From Paenibacillus allorhizosphaerae (GTDB lineage Bacteria; Bacillota; Bacilli; Paenibacillales; NBRC-103111), in contig NZ_CAJVCE010000013.1 of NCBI RefSeq assembly GCF_910594985.1, forward strand, positions 140,513 to 204,512: DNA of 64,000 nucleotides, read 5' to 3'. The stretch's first letter is position 1, and every line of letters begins with the position of its first letter. The translations under genes were made by a program, and so were the position numbers. Positions 8,483 to 17,206 of the stretch are shown here, piece after piece. Below the pieces are notes generated by a model. The model made no database searches and was not told where the DNA came from. It saw nothing but the letters and a program-made list of their open reading frames with translations.

Positions 8483-8523
8483 TTGACATGATCCCTGTTA
8501 TATGACATACTATAACATGTCAA
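8483..8523. promoter_or_regulatory. ugp promoter within a nested inverted repeat
   Basis: TTGACATG (8483-8490) is mirrored by CATGTCAA (8516-8523), and TGTTATA (8496-8502) by TATAACA (8511-8517). TTGACA can serve as the -35, with CATACT (8506-8511) as a 17-bp-spaced -10. The symmetry suggests a repressor or activator site over the promoter. A weak cre-like AGAAAACGCTTTAC follows at 8526-8539. Confidence 0.55.
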
Positions 8524-8554
8524 TAAGAAAACGCTTTACTTCATTCAATAAACA

Positions 8555-8651
8555 CTTGGGTGCGGAGAACATTGAGACAACCCAAGAGACGATCGGACCG
8601 TGCGGAAGCCCGGCTCCTTTGTTTCTTGAAGATGGCTTGATGTTCTTTTTT
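8555..8651 (+). promoter_or_regulatory. ugpB leader with terminator; candidate GlpP site
   Basis: AGAACATTGAG (8566-8576) pairs with CTTGATGTTCT (8636-8646; two wobble pairs) and is followed by a run of six T. CAAGAGAC (8583-8590) pairs with GTTTCTTG (8621-8628) inside it. The stretch CTTGGGTGCGGAGAA (8555-8569) at the foot of the hairpin resembles the motif at 5863-5878. The mRNA leader is about 235 nt, long enough for antitermination control of ugpBAE. Confidence 0.55.
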
Positions 8652-8754
8652 CTTCGTGTTTTTTCGCGAAATATGAAGAATTATGTCGAGTGTTGTCGAA
8701 TGAATGCGGGTACAAATTAAACTAACAGTCAAGTCAGAGAGGGGTATTAACGAA

Positions 8755-10080
8755 ATGAATATGAGAAAATGGTTGTCCGTTCTTGCGGTATCTTCCATCA
8801 CGCTAACGACGGCAGTAGGCTGCGGGAATTCCGCTGACAAACCGGGTGGACAAGCCAGTGGAGATGTCGCTCCGCCGGCCGTGGAAGACAACTCTCCAGT
8901 TACGATCCAATATTGGCACTCCCATGCGGACGTTCAAATGGGTGCTGTGAACTATATGATCGGTGAATTCCAGAAGAAGTATCCAAACATTACGGTAGAG
9001 CCTGTGTATCAAGGCGCTTACACCGACCTTCACAAGAAACTGCAAGCGGCGATCGCAGCGAAAGACGTTCCTGCAGTGACGAACGTAGAAGTATCGGCGC
9101 TTCCTAACTTTGCCGACAGCGGCGCGTTTGCGAACTTGAGCGCCTACATTACGCGCGACAAAATGGACTTGTCCGACTTCTCCAAAGGGATGATGCAAGC
9201 CTACGCGTACAATAACAAGCAGTACGGCTTCCCGCTGATTGTCAGCACGAGCGTGTTCGTATACAACAAGACGATGCTGGATCAGCTCGGCGTAAAGCCG
9301 CCGCAAACTTGGGCTGAAATCGAAGACTTCAACAAGAAAGTCACTTTGAAAGAAAACGGCAAAACGACCCGTTACGCATTCTCGGTTCCAGGCTGGGATA
9401 CATGGTACATGGACCCTTGGGTTTCCAACGGGGGCGGTTCGATTCTGAGCCCGGACAACAAGAAAACGATGCTTGACCAACCGGATAGCCAAAAGTGGCT
9501 TAACAACTTCTACAAATGGACGAAAGACGGTTCCATGCACATGGGTTACGGTAAAGGCGCATCCGATACGATGAGACAAATGTTCCTTGACGGCAAAGTA
9601 GCTATGGTTCAACATACGTCCGCCGTATTGAAAACGTATCTGGAAAACGCGAAGTTTGAAGTAGGCGTATCTTTCCTCCCAGGCGACAAAGAAAGAAAAT
9701 CGCATATCGGCGGCGCAGGTATCGTTATGATGGAAGGCGCTCCGGCGAAGCAAAAAGAAGCCGCTTGGAAGTTCATCAAATTCATGACAGCCGCTGAGAA
9801 CAACATCAAGTGGGCTGAAGGAACCGGCTACCTGCCTACCCACAAATCCGTTCTGAACACGGATGAAGGGAAGAAGTACTTCGAGAAGCTTCCGCAATAT
9901 AAAGCGGTGTTCGATAACTTCGACAACGTCGTTGGCCGTCCGCAGCATCCGGCTTATCCGGAATTCAGCAAGAAGTACATGGAAGTCGTAGGCAAAATGA
10001 TTTTGGAAAACGCCGATCCGATTCCGCTGTTGAAAGACTCCGTTAAAGAAATCAACACCATTATTGCAGACTATCAATAA
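8755..10080 (+). CDS. ugpB: ABC transporter solute-binding lipoprotein, UgpB-like
   Basis: The 441-residue protein has a lipoprotein signal (MRKWLSVLAVSSITL, lipobox TAVGC) and a family 1 extracellular binding domain with NSPVTIQYWHSHAD and the closing VGRPQHPAYPEFSKKY typical of UgpB. It should capture glycerol-3-phosphate, or glycerophosphodiesters, outside the membrane and deliver it to the permeases that follow. The start ATG has GAGGGG ten bases upstream; an earlier GTG at 8704 would spoil the signal peptide. It is the first gene of ugpB-ugpA-ugpE-ugpQ. The G3P assignment rests on similarity and on the neighbouring glpP and phosphodiesterases. Confidence 0.88.
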   Translation: MNMRKWLSVLAVSSITLTTAVGCGNSADKPGGQASGDVAPPAVEDNSPVTIQYWHSHADVQMGAVNYMIGEFQKKYPNITVEPVYQGAYTDLHKKLQAAIAAKDVPAVTNVEVSALPNFADSGAFANLSAYITRDKMDLSDFSKGMMQAYAYNNKQYGFPLIVSTSVFVYNKTMLDQLGVKPPQTWAEIEDFNKKVTLKENGKTTRYAFSVPGWDTWYMDPWVSNGGGSILSPDNKKTMLDQPDSQKWLNNFYKWTKDGSMHMGYGKGASDTMRQMFLDGKVAMVQHTSAVLKTYLENAKFEVGVSFLPGDKERKSHIGGAGIVMMEGAPAKQKEAAWKFIKFMTAAENNIKWAEGTGYLPTHKSVLNTDEGKKYFEKLPQYKAVFDNFDNVVGRPQHPAYPEFSKKYMEVVGKMILENADPIPLLKDSVKEINTIIADYQ

Positions 10081-10095
10081 GTTGTAGCTTAACCC

Positions 10096-10131
10096 GGCAG
10101 TGCGGGGGTCTTTAACCGCCCCCGAACTGCC
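10096..10131 (+). other. Intercistronic stem-loop between ugpB and ugpA
   Basis: GGCAGTGCGGGGG pairs with the CCCCCGAACTGCC region without a T run. Such stem-loops after binding-protein genes often stabilise the upstream mRNA and lower permease expression. Confidence 0.6.
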
Positions 10132-10162
10132 ATTCATATTTGTAAGTGAGAGGGGAGTCGCG

Positions 10163-11104
10163 ATGAAAGCGACGGACAGCCGGCCCGGCACGCAACAAGG
10201 CGCAGTCAGTCATAAGAGCAAAAAGAATATGCGTTTTATCGATGGTTTAAAGGATTTCTCCTTTGCTTTGCCTGCATTACTCGTTTTGGTTGTGTTCATT
10301 TATTACCCGTTGATCAATTCCTTATATTTGAGTTTTACAAATTGGAATATGACGAAGCCGACCAAAAAGTTCGTCGGATTCGACAACTATACGTATTTGC
10401 TGTCCAGCGATCAATTTTACAAAGTTCTTGGAATTACGTTCACGTACACGATCATTGACGTACTTCTTTCTTTGGCATTGGGGCTCGGCCTCGCGCTGCT
10501 GTTTAACAAACAGTCCCGATTCTTCAACTTCATGCGCTCGATCATCTTCATGCCGCATTACATTTCCATGGTTATCGTATCGATGATTTTCCTGTGGATT
10601 TTCAACGGTCAATACGGATTGATGAATGAATTGCTCAAGTGGATGGGACTCGAGCCGATACAATGGCTCACGAATACAAAGACAGCGCTGTGGGTGCTGA
10701 TCATCGTTTCCATTTGGAAAGGCGTCGGATTTACGATGATCATTTTTATGGGCGGTCTTCGAAGCATTCCTATGGATTACTACGAAGCTTCCGGTCTGGA
10801 TGGTGCAAGCAAATGGACCCAATTCTGGAAAATTACGCTGCCTTTGCTGTCGCCGACAACCTTGTTCCTGGTCGTCACTAACTTTATTTCGTCCATGCAA
10901 GTGTTCCAATCCGTCGATATTATTACGAACGGCGGACCGCTCGAGTCGACGAAAGCAATGGTGTATTGGATTTACGAAATGGCCTTTAGCGAATTCCGCA
11001 CGGGTAGAGCTTCCGCTTTGGTCATCATTTTCTTCATTATCATCATTATGCTGACGATGCTGCAAATGTATATATCCAAGAAGAAAGTCCATTACGAAGG
11101 GTAG
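10163..11104 (+). CDS. ugpA: ABC transporter permease, UgpA-like
   Basis: From ATG 10163 (GAGAGGGGA six bases upstream) the protein has 313 residues with six predicted membrane helices. The EAA loop that docks the ATPase reads YYEASGLDGASKWTQFWKIT at about residues 210-230. It pairs with the UgpE-like permease 12 bp downstream to form the transmembrane channel. The gene order and the UgpB partner indicate G3P uptake. No ATPase gene is present, so a shared MsmX/UgpC-type ATPase elsewhere in the genome must energise the importer. Confidence 0.9.
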   Translation: MKATDSRPGTQQGAVSHKSKKNMRFIDGLKDFSFALPALLVLVVFIYYPLINSLYLSFTNWNMTKPTKKFVGFDNYTYLLSSDQFYKVLGITFTYTIIDVLLSLALGLGLALLFNKQSRFFNFMRSIIFMPHYISMVIVSMIFLWIFNGQYGLMNELLKWMGLEPIQWLTNTKTALWVLIIVSIWKGVGFTMIIFMGGLRSIPMDYYEASGLDGASKWTQFWKITLPLLSPTTLFLVVTNFISSMQVFQSVDIITNGGPLESTKAMVYWIYEMAFSEFRTGRASALVIIFFIIIIMLTMLQMYISKKKVHYEG

Positions 11105-11116
11105 GTATGTGAGCAA

Positions 11117-11950
11117 ATGAAGACTTCAGCAATATCCAACACTACCCGTATCGTGTTTGCCGTCATCATTACTGCGATTATGTTTTTCCCGATTTATTGG
11201 ATGATTATTACCGCTTTCAAAACGCCTGCGGAATTGCGGCTTGCCATTCCGACGTTTTGGCCGGAACGGTTCCACTGGGACAACTTTGCCAACGCATTCA
11301 AAACGATTCCTTTCTACACGTTTACCGTAAATACGGTCATTCAAACCGTCGGTATCGTCGTGCTGCAAATTAACATAGGCATCATGGCCGCATATGCTTT
11401 TGCAAAAGGTTCCTTCGTGGGACGCGAAAAACTGTTTGTTCTCGTTCTTGCGGCATTGATCGTTCCGGAGCAAGTCATTTTCGTTCCGATTTATGTTATG
11501 CTGTCCAAACTTGGATGGATCAACACGTACTATGCGCTCATTGTTCCACACGCGGCATCCGCTTATGGCATATTCCTTCTGCGGCAAACGTTCCGTTCGA
11601 TCAATAATGACGTGATCGAGGCGGCGAAAGTAGACGGTGCCAACAAGCTGCAAGTGCTGTATCGGATTTTGGCGCCAATGGCATTCCCGACCATCGCTAC
11701 ATTGACCGTCATCAGCTTCATTTCCAGCTGGAACTCGTACTTCTGGCCGCTGATCATGACAAACTCAGATAAAATGCGCGTACTGACGGTAGGGATCGCA
11801 ATGATGCGCGACTCCATCGCCGGTAACGAAGCGCTCACGATGCATTTGCTGATGTCCGCGAGCATTCTGGTTATTTTTCCGATCGTCATCGTATTTATTT
11901 TTGCGCAAAAATATATTGTCGCTGCTATGGCAAACTCGACGTTTAAGTGA
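11117..11950 (+). CDS. ugpE: ABC transporter permease, UgpE-like
   Basis: The 277-residue membrane protein has six predicted helices and the EAA motif VIEAAKVDGANKLQVLYRIL near residues 175-195. The C-terminus (FAQKYIVAAMANSTFK) is typical for MalG/UgpE-type subunits. It is the second half of the permease with UgpA and follows it after 12 bp. A terminator follows 12 bp after the stop, so the downstream phosphodiesterase may be read by partial readthrough or from its own promoter. Confidence 0.9.
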   Translation: MKTSAISNTTRIVFAVIITAIMFFPIYWMIITAFKTPAELRLAIPTFWPERFHWDNFANAFKTIPFYTFTVNTVIQTVGIVVLQINIGIMAAYAFAKGSFVGREKLFVLVLAALIVPEQVIFVPIYVMLSKLGWINTYYALIVPHAASAYGIFLLRQTFRSINNDVIEAAKVDGANKLQVLYRILAPMAFPTIATLTVISFISSWNSYFWPLIMTNSDKMRVLTVGIAMMRDSIAGNEALTMHLLMSASILVIFPIVIVFIFAQKYIVAAMANSTFK

Positions 11951-11962
11951 GACAATTATGGA

Positions 11963-11990
11963 AGACCGGTTTGTTACGAGCCGGTCTTTT
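11963..11990 (+). terminator. Terminator after ugpE
   Basis: AGACCGG (11963-11969) pairs with CCGGTCT (11981-11987), followed by TTT. The short T run suggests partial termination. Confidence 0.7.
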
Positions 11991-12037
11991 CATGATGATA
12001 AATCATATGATTTTAAAAACAAAGGCTCAGGAGAGGA

Positions 12038-12793
12038 ATGATCTTCACAATGGCAACGAATCAACCATTAGTTATCGCTCACCGGGGGGCAAAAGGGGAA
12101 GCGCCTGAAAATACGCTTGCCGCGTTTCGTCTCGGACTCGAACAAGGCTGCGACGCCATCGAGCTCGATATTCACCTGTCCAAAGACGGGGAAATCATCG
12201 TGATTCACGACGCGACCATGGACAGAACCTCCGACATGAAGGGAACCGTCAACAAGCTGACATTGGCCGAAATCAAACAAGTCGACGCCGGCAAATGGTT
12301 TGACGAGAAATATGCAGGCGAACAAGTGCCGACGCTGGAAGAAGTATTCGACCTCGTTCCCGATAACATTATGATCAATGTGGAAATCAAAGGCTCGTAC
12401 AACCGTCAGCTCGAGCTCGCGCTGGCCGATTTGATGAAAAGAAAAAACCGGGTACATAACGTCGTCATTTCTTCCTTTGATCATAAATGCCTGGTTTTCA
12501 TGAAGCTTTTGCTGCCTGATGTAAGAATCGGACTTCTGTATGATTGCAATGTCGGACGTCACTCGCTATTAGCGGCAACGACGGGCGTACCGGTATTCTC
12601 GCTGCACCCGAATGCCAAGCGGATCGACAAAGAAGACGTGCGTGACGCCGTTGAGCAAGGGCTACAGGTTTATGCATACACCATTAACGACGCTGCGAAA
12701 ATGGCGCAAGCCATCGATGCGGGAATTTCCGGCATTATTACCGATTTCCCGGGAAGATTGCGTGAGCTGCTTCAGAAAGGTTCGGTGGAGTAA
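12038..12793 (+). CDS. ugpQ: Glycerophosphodiester phosphodiesterase
   Basis: The 251-residue TIM-barrel enzyme has the GDPD signature HRGAKGEAPENT near residue 14, the metal ligands in AIELDIHLSKDG and the catalytic IHDATMDRT, plus VNVEIK-type second glutamate (MINVEIKG). It hydrolyses glycerophosphodiesters to G3P and an alcohol. There is no signal peptide, so it acts in the cytosol on imported diesters. Two starts are possible, 12038 and 12050; AGGAGAGG at 12029-12036 is close to the first. It lies directly downstream of the ugp importer and five bases before the lipoprotein gene. Confidence 0.92.
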   Translation: MIFTMATNQPLVIAHRGAKGEAPENTLAAFRLGLEQGCDAIELDIHLSKDGEIIVIHDATMDRTSDMKGTVNKLTLAEIKQVDAGKWFDEKYAGEQVPTLEEVFDLVPDNIMINVEIKGSYNRQLELALADLMKRKNRVHNVVISSFDHKCLVFMKLLLPDVRIGLLYDCNVGRHSLLAATTGVPVFSLHPNAKRIDKEDVRDAVEQGLQVYAYTINDAAKMAQAIDAGISGIITDFPGRLRELLQKGSVE

Positions 12794-12798
12794 GAGGA

Positions 12799-13926
12799 AT
12801 GAAACGTTCTGCGATTTTGCTGTCACTGATTTGCTCGGTTAGTTTTGCTGTTTCTGGTTGCCAGAAGCCGCCGGCCGCCACGCCGCCCGCAGCATCGCCA
12901 TCGACTCAAGCCGGATCTTCCGCGCAGGCGGAATCGAAAGACAAACCGGTCACGCCAGCGAATGGCATCACGCAGGAGGAAGCCGGAATCAAGCTTCGCG
13001 TGGATATGCCGGAAATCAAGCCTTTCCTAGAGAAAGCGAAGCAAGGGCCGATTGTACCGGCATTGAAACAAAACGCGGTTCCGCAAGGTCTCGCTTATTT
13101 GGAAGATAAAAGGTGGGTTCTTGTATCTTCTTATAGAGAAGACGGGAAAACCAGCGTAATCTCTGTCATCGACGCCGCTTCCGGCAAGATGGTCAAGGCG
13201 CTGGAACTTTACAAAAACGAAACCACGCCCTATACTGGTCATGCAGGCGGAATCTCGGCCAGCAAGAAGCATGTCTGGATTTCATCGGACAAGCAAGTGT
13301 ATTACGTCGACATCGACGACATCGTAAAAGCGGAGAGCGGCGGCAAAGTCGCGTTCAAGGGTTCGGTGAAAAGCGATACCCGCGCATCGTTTAACGGCTA
13401 TGCGGACGGTGTGCTCTGGATCGGCGAGTTCGCTCACGGCTCCGACTATCCTACGGATAAGTCGCATTATATGAACAATAGGGAAGACAAAGAGCATAAA
13501 GCTTGGATCGAAGGGTACAAGCTGAATCCGGAAACGGACTTGCCGGTCATACCTTCGGATCAAGGACAGCCGGCGCCGGACTACATTTTGTCGATTCCGG
13601 ATCGGGTCCAAGGGATGTATATGATGAAAGACCATATTTGGCTCAGCCAGTCATACGGCAGAAACAATGCCAGCACGCTGTTCCGTTTCAAGCAAAGCCT
13701 GGCGGAAGCGCCGCACGCGAAAGCAAATGTAGGCAATAAAGAAGTTCCGGTCTGGTTCTTGGATAAGAAAAACCAGAAAGATTCGATGGAGCTTCCTCCG
13801 ATGTCCGAGGGCTTGTATGAGCTAAACGGTGAAATTCACATTTTATTTGAATCCGGCGCGACCAAGTATAAAACATCTTCCAGCTATGCGCTTGACCGGA
13901 TTCAAATTTTACCGTGGAGCGAGTAA
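12799..13926 (+). CDS. Lipoprotein with propeller-like domain, unknown function
   Basis: The 375-residue protein has a lipoprotein signal (ILLSLICSVSFAVSGC, lipobox VSGC), a low-complexity Ala/Pro/Ser spacer to about residue 70, and a domain with repeated strand patterns (VPQGLAYLEDKRWVLVSS; GISASKKHVWISSDKQVYYV; VQGMYMMKDHIWLSQSYG) that reads like a beta-propeller. It is exported and membrane-anchored. It lies between two phosphodiesterase genes, five bases after the first, so a role in handling extracellular glycerophosphodiesters or teichoic-acid breakdown products is possible. No catalytic residues can be assigned. Confidence 0.7.
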   Translation: MKRSAILLSLICSVSFAVSGCQKPPAATPPAASPSTQAGSSAQAESKDKPVTPANGITQEEAGIKLRVDMPEIKPFLEKAKQGPIVPALKQNAVPQGLAYLEDKRWVLVSSYREDGKTSVISVIDAASGKMVKALELYKNETTPYTGHAGGISASKKHVWISSDKQVYYVDIDDIVKAESGGKVAFKGSVKSDTRASFNGYADGVLWIGEFAHGSDYPTDKSHYMNNREDKEHKAWIEGYKLNPETDLPVIPSDQGQPAPDYILSIPDRVQGMYMMKDHIWLSQSYGRNNASTLFRFKQSLAEAPHAKANVGNKEVPVWFLDKKNQKDSMELPPMSEGLYELNGEIHILFESGATKYKTSSSYALDRIQILPWSE

Positions 13927-14016
13927 CGGAACAGATTCGAAGCTGCGCAGCATGACGAAAATGATGCAAAGGGAAGAGATTTTCTGATCTGACCATTTTG
14001 AAGGAGGACGACGGCC

Positions 14017-14724
14017 ATGATCCCAGGATTGGCGCATCGAGGTTATCCGAAGAAATATCCGGAAAATACTTTATCTTCTTTTCAAGCTGCATTGGACTTA
14101 TCGTACAGCATATTGGAGCTTGATGTGCAGCTGACGAAGGACGGCGTTCCCGTCGTGATTCACGACACTACAGTGAATCGGACAACGAACGGCAAAGGCA
14201 AGGTCATCGATTATTTGTTCGAGGATTTGCGCAAATTGGATGCAGGCGGCGGCCAGCCGATCCCGACGCTGGAAGAAATATTGAAGCTGGCCAAAGGAAA
14301 GGCCAAAGTCGATATTGAGCTCAAACAGAGCGGCAATCTGTATCCGGGGCTGGAAGCGAAAGTGCTCGAAGTCGTTCGCGATTGCGGTATGATGGATCAA
14401 ATCTTCGTCACGTCGTTTGACCATTACGCGATTATGAAAATGCGGGAGCTCAGCAGCGAGGTCGATTTGGGTCTTGTCATCTACGGGGCGACGCCTTCCG
14501 TATTCCCGCTTGCGGAGCAAATCCGCGCTCGCTACGTATCGGTGAAATACATTTACTTGAACGAAGATTTCATTCGACGGTGTGAGGAGCAAGACATTCA
14601 AATCATCGCTTGGACGATCGACGACGAACAAGAGATGAGCGACCTTCGCAGCCGTTACCCGAACATATGGGTGTGCACAAACGAGCTGGAAAAGTGGAAG
14701 CGGTGCGTCGAGCTTCATGCTTAA
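14017..14724 (+). CDS. Glycerophosphodiester phosphodiesterase (second copy)
   Basis: This 235-residue GDPD has AHRGYPKKYPENT at residues 6-18, LELDVQLTKDG and IHDTTVNRT, and VDIELKQ as the second acidic site. It is shorter than and clearly diverged from the copy at 12038. It lacks a signal peptide and should act in the cytosol, releasing G3P. GGAGGA stands eight bases before the ATG. A strong terminator shared with the convergent chemoreceptor gene closes the G3P block. Confidence 0.92.
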   Translation: MIPGLAHRGYPKKYPENTLSSFQAALDLSYSILELDVQLTKDGVPVVIHDTTVNRTTNGKGKVIDYLFEDLRKLDAGGGQPIPTLEEILKLAKGKAKVDIELKQSGNLYPGLEAKVLEVVRDCGMMDQIFVTSFDHYAIMKMRELSSEVDLGLVIYGATPSVFPLAEQIRARYVSVKYIYLNEDFIRRCEEQDIQIIAWTIDDEQEMSDLRSRYPNIWVCTNELEKWKRCVELHA

Positions 14725-14770
14725 ATGACCGAATAGCGTCATATCGGCAACATAGAATAAAACACAACCA

Positions 14771-14830
14771 AAAAGACGTGTCCGGAACGGCTGATCGATC
14801 AGCTCGCCCGGACACGTCTTTTGTTTTGTA
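14771..14830. terminator. Bidirectional terminator
   Basis: AAAAGACGTGTCCGG (14771-14785) pairs with CCGGACACGTCTTTT (14808-14822) around a GCTGATCGATCAGC palindrome. It serves the phosphodiesterase gene and the convergent chemoreceptor gene. Confidence 0.88.
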
Positions 14831-14928
14831 TCGCAAGATGCGCTGTTCATACCTACAATGTGCGGTACGGGCGCGGAAGGCTTTACCCGTTGTTCGTTAG
14901 TTAACGTTGACCGCGTGCTGTAAAGCCT

Positions 14929-16185
14929 TTACAGCTTGAATACGCTCATCGACTGCTGCAGCTGCGTCACCAGCTTGGTCATTTCCTCCGATTGGGCGAC
15001 TATCGCCTGCACGGCGGCAATTTGCTCATTCATCGAAGCGGATACTTCCTGCGTGCCGGCCGCCGATTGCTGGGTTATCGCCGATATGCTTTCCATCGTG
15101 CCGGAAATTTGCTGCGCGCTGGCCAGCATTTGTTCGCTCTCTTCAGCGAACACGGCGATCCGCTCGGAAATAAATTTCACGCTGCTTACAATTTCCGCAA
15201 AGACGCTTTCCGTTTCTGCAATCAGCTTCGTCTGCTCCTGCACGATCTGCTCGTTTTCCGCCATCGAGGCCAGCGACTGAATAATGCCCTGCTCGATCGT
15301 CTTGACGAGTTGGAACACTTCTTTGGTGGAACTCGTCGATTCTTCGGCAAGCTTGCGCACTTCCTGCGCGACTACCGCGAAGCCTTTGCCGTGTTCGCCG
15401 GCGCGGGCGGCTTCGATGGAAGCGTTCAGCGACAGCAGATTCGTCTGTTCGGCGATATCGGAAATCGTATGGGTAATTTTCGATATGCCGTTTGCTTGCT
15501 GAGCGAGCAAGTCGATCGTCTGCGACACGTTAGCCGTCGCTTCGACGTTTCTGCGCATTCCGTTTCCTTGCGCCTCGACGGATTGCAGTCCTTTCTCGAC
15601 GAGGTCGATCATTTTGCCGGAAGCAGAATTCATCTCGCGTGTGGCGCTCGTATAAGTGCTGACCATCTGCTCGATATGTTTGGTAGCGACGGAGACGCCG
15701 CCGATTTCCTCCGATATTTGGCCGGCGCCGGAAGCTAGCTCATTCGAGGCAATGGCGACCTCTTCCATGACGGATTTCATTTTCTCGTTTTTGTAAAAAA
15801 TATCGCGGCTCGATTCGAACACATGCTTCGAGGTGATGCCCGTATTTTGCAGCAGCTCGCGCAGCTTCTCGGTCATTTTGTTAAACGCCGCGGACAGCTC
15901 GCCAAGCGCATCATCCGATTGCGCCACCAGCTTCTGCGAGAAATCGCCTTTGGAAATGTTTAGTGCCGCGCGGGTCATATCCGCGATCGGTTCTGTAAGC
16001 GTTCTCTCGAGCCAGCGGAAAAATAGGACGCTCAGCGCTGCGAGAATAACGAATAACGTGATGCCGATGGCTGCATAATCGGTTTGCAAAGCGAAGACGA
16101 GCAGCGCGATGGAGTAGACGGCGACAACGACATAGCAAGCCGCCTGCAGCTTCCTCTTGAATGAGAGACCGTAGAACCGGTTCAT
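14929..16185 (-). CDS. Methyl-accepting chemotaxis protein without a sensor domain
   Basis: From ATG 16185 (AAGGGG eight bases upstream) the protein has 418 residues. Two membrane helices (about 13-33 and 37-56) are joined by only a few residues, so there is no extracellular ligand domain. A HAMP segment follows, then a long coiled-coil signalling domain with the CheA/CheW-binding hairpin (SIEAARAGEHGKGFAVVAQE). It may sense a membrane, energy or cytosolic cue. The longer frame to 16236 has no good ribosome site. The gene is monocistronic. Confidence 0.9.
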   Translation of the reverse strand: MNRFYGLSFKRKLQAACYVVVAVYSIALLVFALQTDYAAIGITLFVILAALSVLFFRWLERTLTEPIADMTRAALNISKGDFSQKLVAQSDDALGELSAAFNKMTEKLRELLQNTGITSKHVFESSRDIFYKNEKMKSVMEEVAIASNELASGAGQISEEIGGVSVATKHIEQMVSTYTSATREMNSASGKMIDLVEKGLQSVEAQGNGMRRNVEATANVSQTIDLLAQQANGISKITHTISDIAEQTNLLSLNASIEAARAGEHGKGFAVVAQEVRKLAEESTSSTKEVFQLVKTIEQGIIQSLASMAENEQIVQEQTKLIAETESVFAEIVSSVKFISERIAVFAEESEQMLASAQQISGTMESISAITQQSAAGTQEVSASMNEQIAAVQAIVAQSEEMTKLVTQLQQSMSVFKL

Positions 16186-16528
16186 TATAACGACCCCTTC
16201 GACAAATAGTAGTAAATAATTCGCAGATTCGTTCAACGAATTTGGGTAAATTATACCATTGATACAGGAGATGGTCTATCCCTTTTATCAAAAAGCAGAT
16301 CGCCAAATGACCCATCTTATCTTTCCTATCCACGTGGGCGAGGTATGGTTTTCCGCTCGCAATAACGCGTTTCCGCGAGGTGTGAGGCTTGCTGCAAACG
16401 AGACCGCCGGTAATACCGAATACATGTGATTGAACGGAATATGGAGTATAGTGACTTGTAATAGTGCTTATGGATTCGACAAATGATGGATTATCGTGTA
16501 TTTTTTTACAAAAATTTGATATTTTCTG

Positions 16529-16557
16529 TTGAAAGTTTACTGTCATTTGAATATAAT
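16529..16557 (+). promoter_or_regulatory. Sigma-A promoter
   Basis: TTGAAA (16529-16534), 17-bp spacer, TATAAT (16552-16557), about 50 bases before the GTG of the next gene. The rest of 16186-16528 shows nothing recognisable. Confidence 0.8.
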
Positions 16558-16615
16558 AGGACTACAGAACTAAATTACATAATATTACATTAAATGAAAA
16601 GAAAGGAGGTATTGT

Positions 16616-16999
16616 GTGGTTCTTGATCAAGTGCCATTAGCCAGACAGCTAGAGCTTGTGTTTTCACAGCTCAAGGACGAGCTTACACAATTAACATCGG
16701 GCACCGTATTTGTACAGATCCGTAACAATGTGATTGGAAAATTCGGTGTCCGGCATTTTCCGCTCGAAAGCAAAGGTATGGAGTGGAAGAAGGTAGAGAA
16801 GGGGTTAACGGAAACGCACCAGTCTTCATTCCGTCAAACGGCGCTCGAAGCGTTAAAGCTAAAGCATTGGACGCATGGAGAGATTCAATTCGAATTTGCC
16901 ATGCGGCAAAATACATTGTGCACGAGCGTAACGTTCGAATCGAATTACAATATGGCCAGCCTGTTTCAAGACAGCGGGAAGTATCGGCTTGATTATTAA
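16616..16999 (+). CDS. Hypothetical protein
   Basis: The 127-residue protein starts at GTG 16616 with AAAGGAGG six bases upstream and a consensus promoter before it. It is soluble, mixed alpha/beta, with a central FVQIRNNVIGKFGVRHFPLE segment and a C-terminal strand-rich part (GEIQFEFAMRQNTLCTSVTF). I recognise no family. The good expression signals and normal codon use support a real, conserved-looking gene. Confidence 0.65.
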   Translation: MVLDQVPLARQLELVFSQLKDELTQLTSGTVFVQIRNNVIGKFGVRHFPLESKGMEWKKVEKGLTETHQSSFRQTALEALKLKHWTHGEIQFEFAMRQNTLCTSVTFESNYNMASLFQDSGKYRLDY

Positions 17000-17069
17000 T
17001 ACTTTTTTACTGCCATTATTCTTATTCTTTTTTATCGTTTATTCGTTCTTAATATAAAACAGGTCAGGG

Positions 17070-17105
17070 AAGCTTTCGGTGATCCGGAAGCTTTTCTTGT
17101 CTTTT
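17070..17105 (+). terminator. Probable terminator
   Basis: AAGCTTTCGG (17070-17079) pairs with CCGGAAGCTT (17084-17093; wobbles), followed by a T-rich stretch. Confidence 0.6.
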
Positions 17106-17206
17106 TCCGGTATAATGTGATGAAGCCGTGCAGGGTATAGACAATAAAATAGGATAGGTGACCCTTGAAAGAGCCACCTATATCATAAGTATTCGAGGGT
17201 GAATCA

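Noticed and set aside
8803..10191. Long minus-strand open frame (462 codons) opposite ugpB
   Set aside because: It is antisense to a clear lipoprotein gene, has an Arg/Val/His-rich composition with no domain pattern and no ribosome site. Similar long shadows oppose 20940-22475, 30342-32171, 34715-36403 and 36414-38687 because of the GC-rich third positions.
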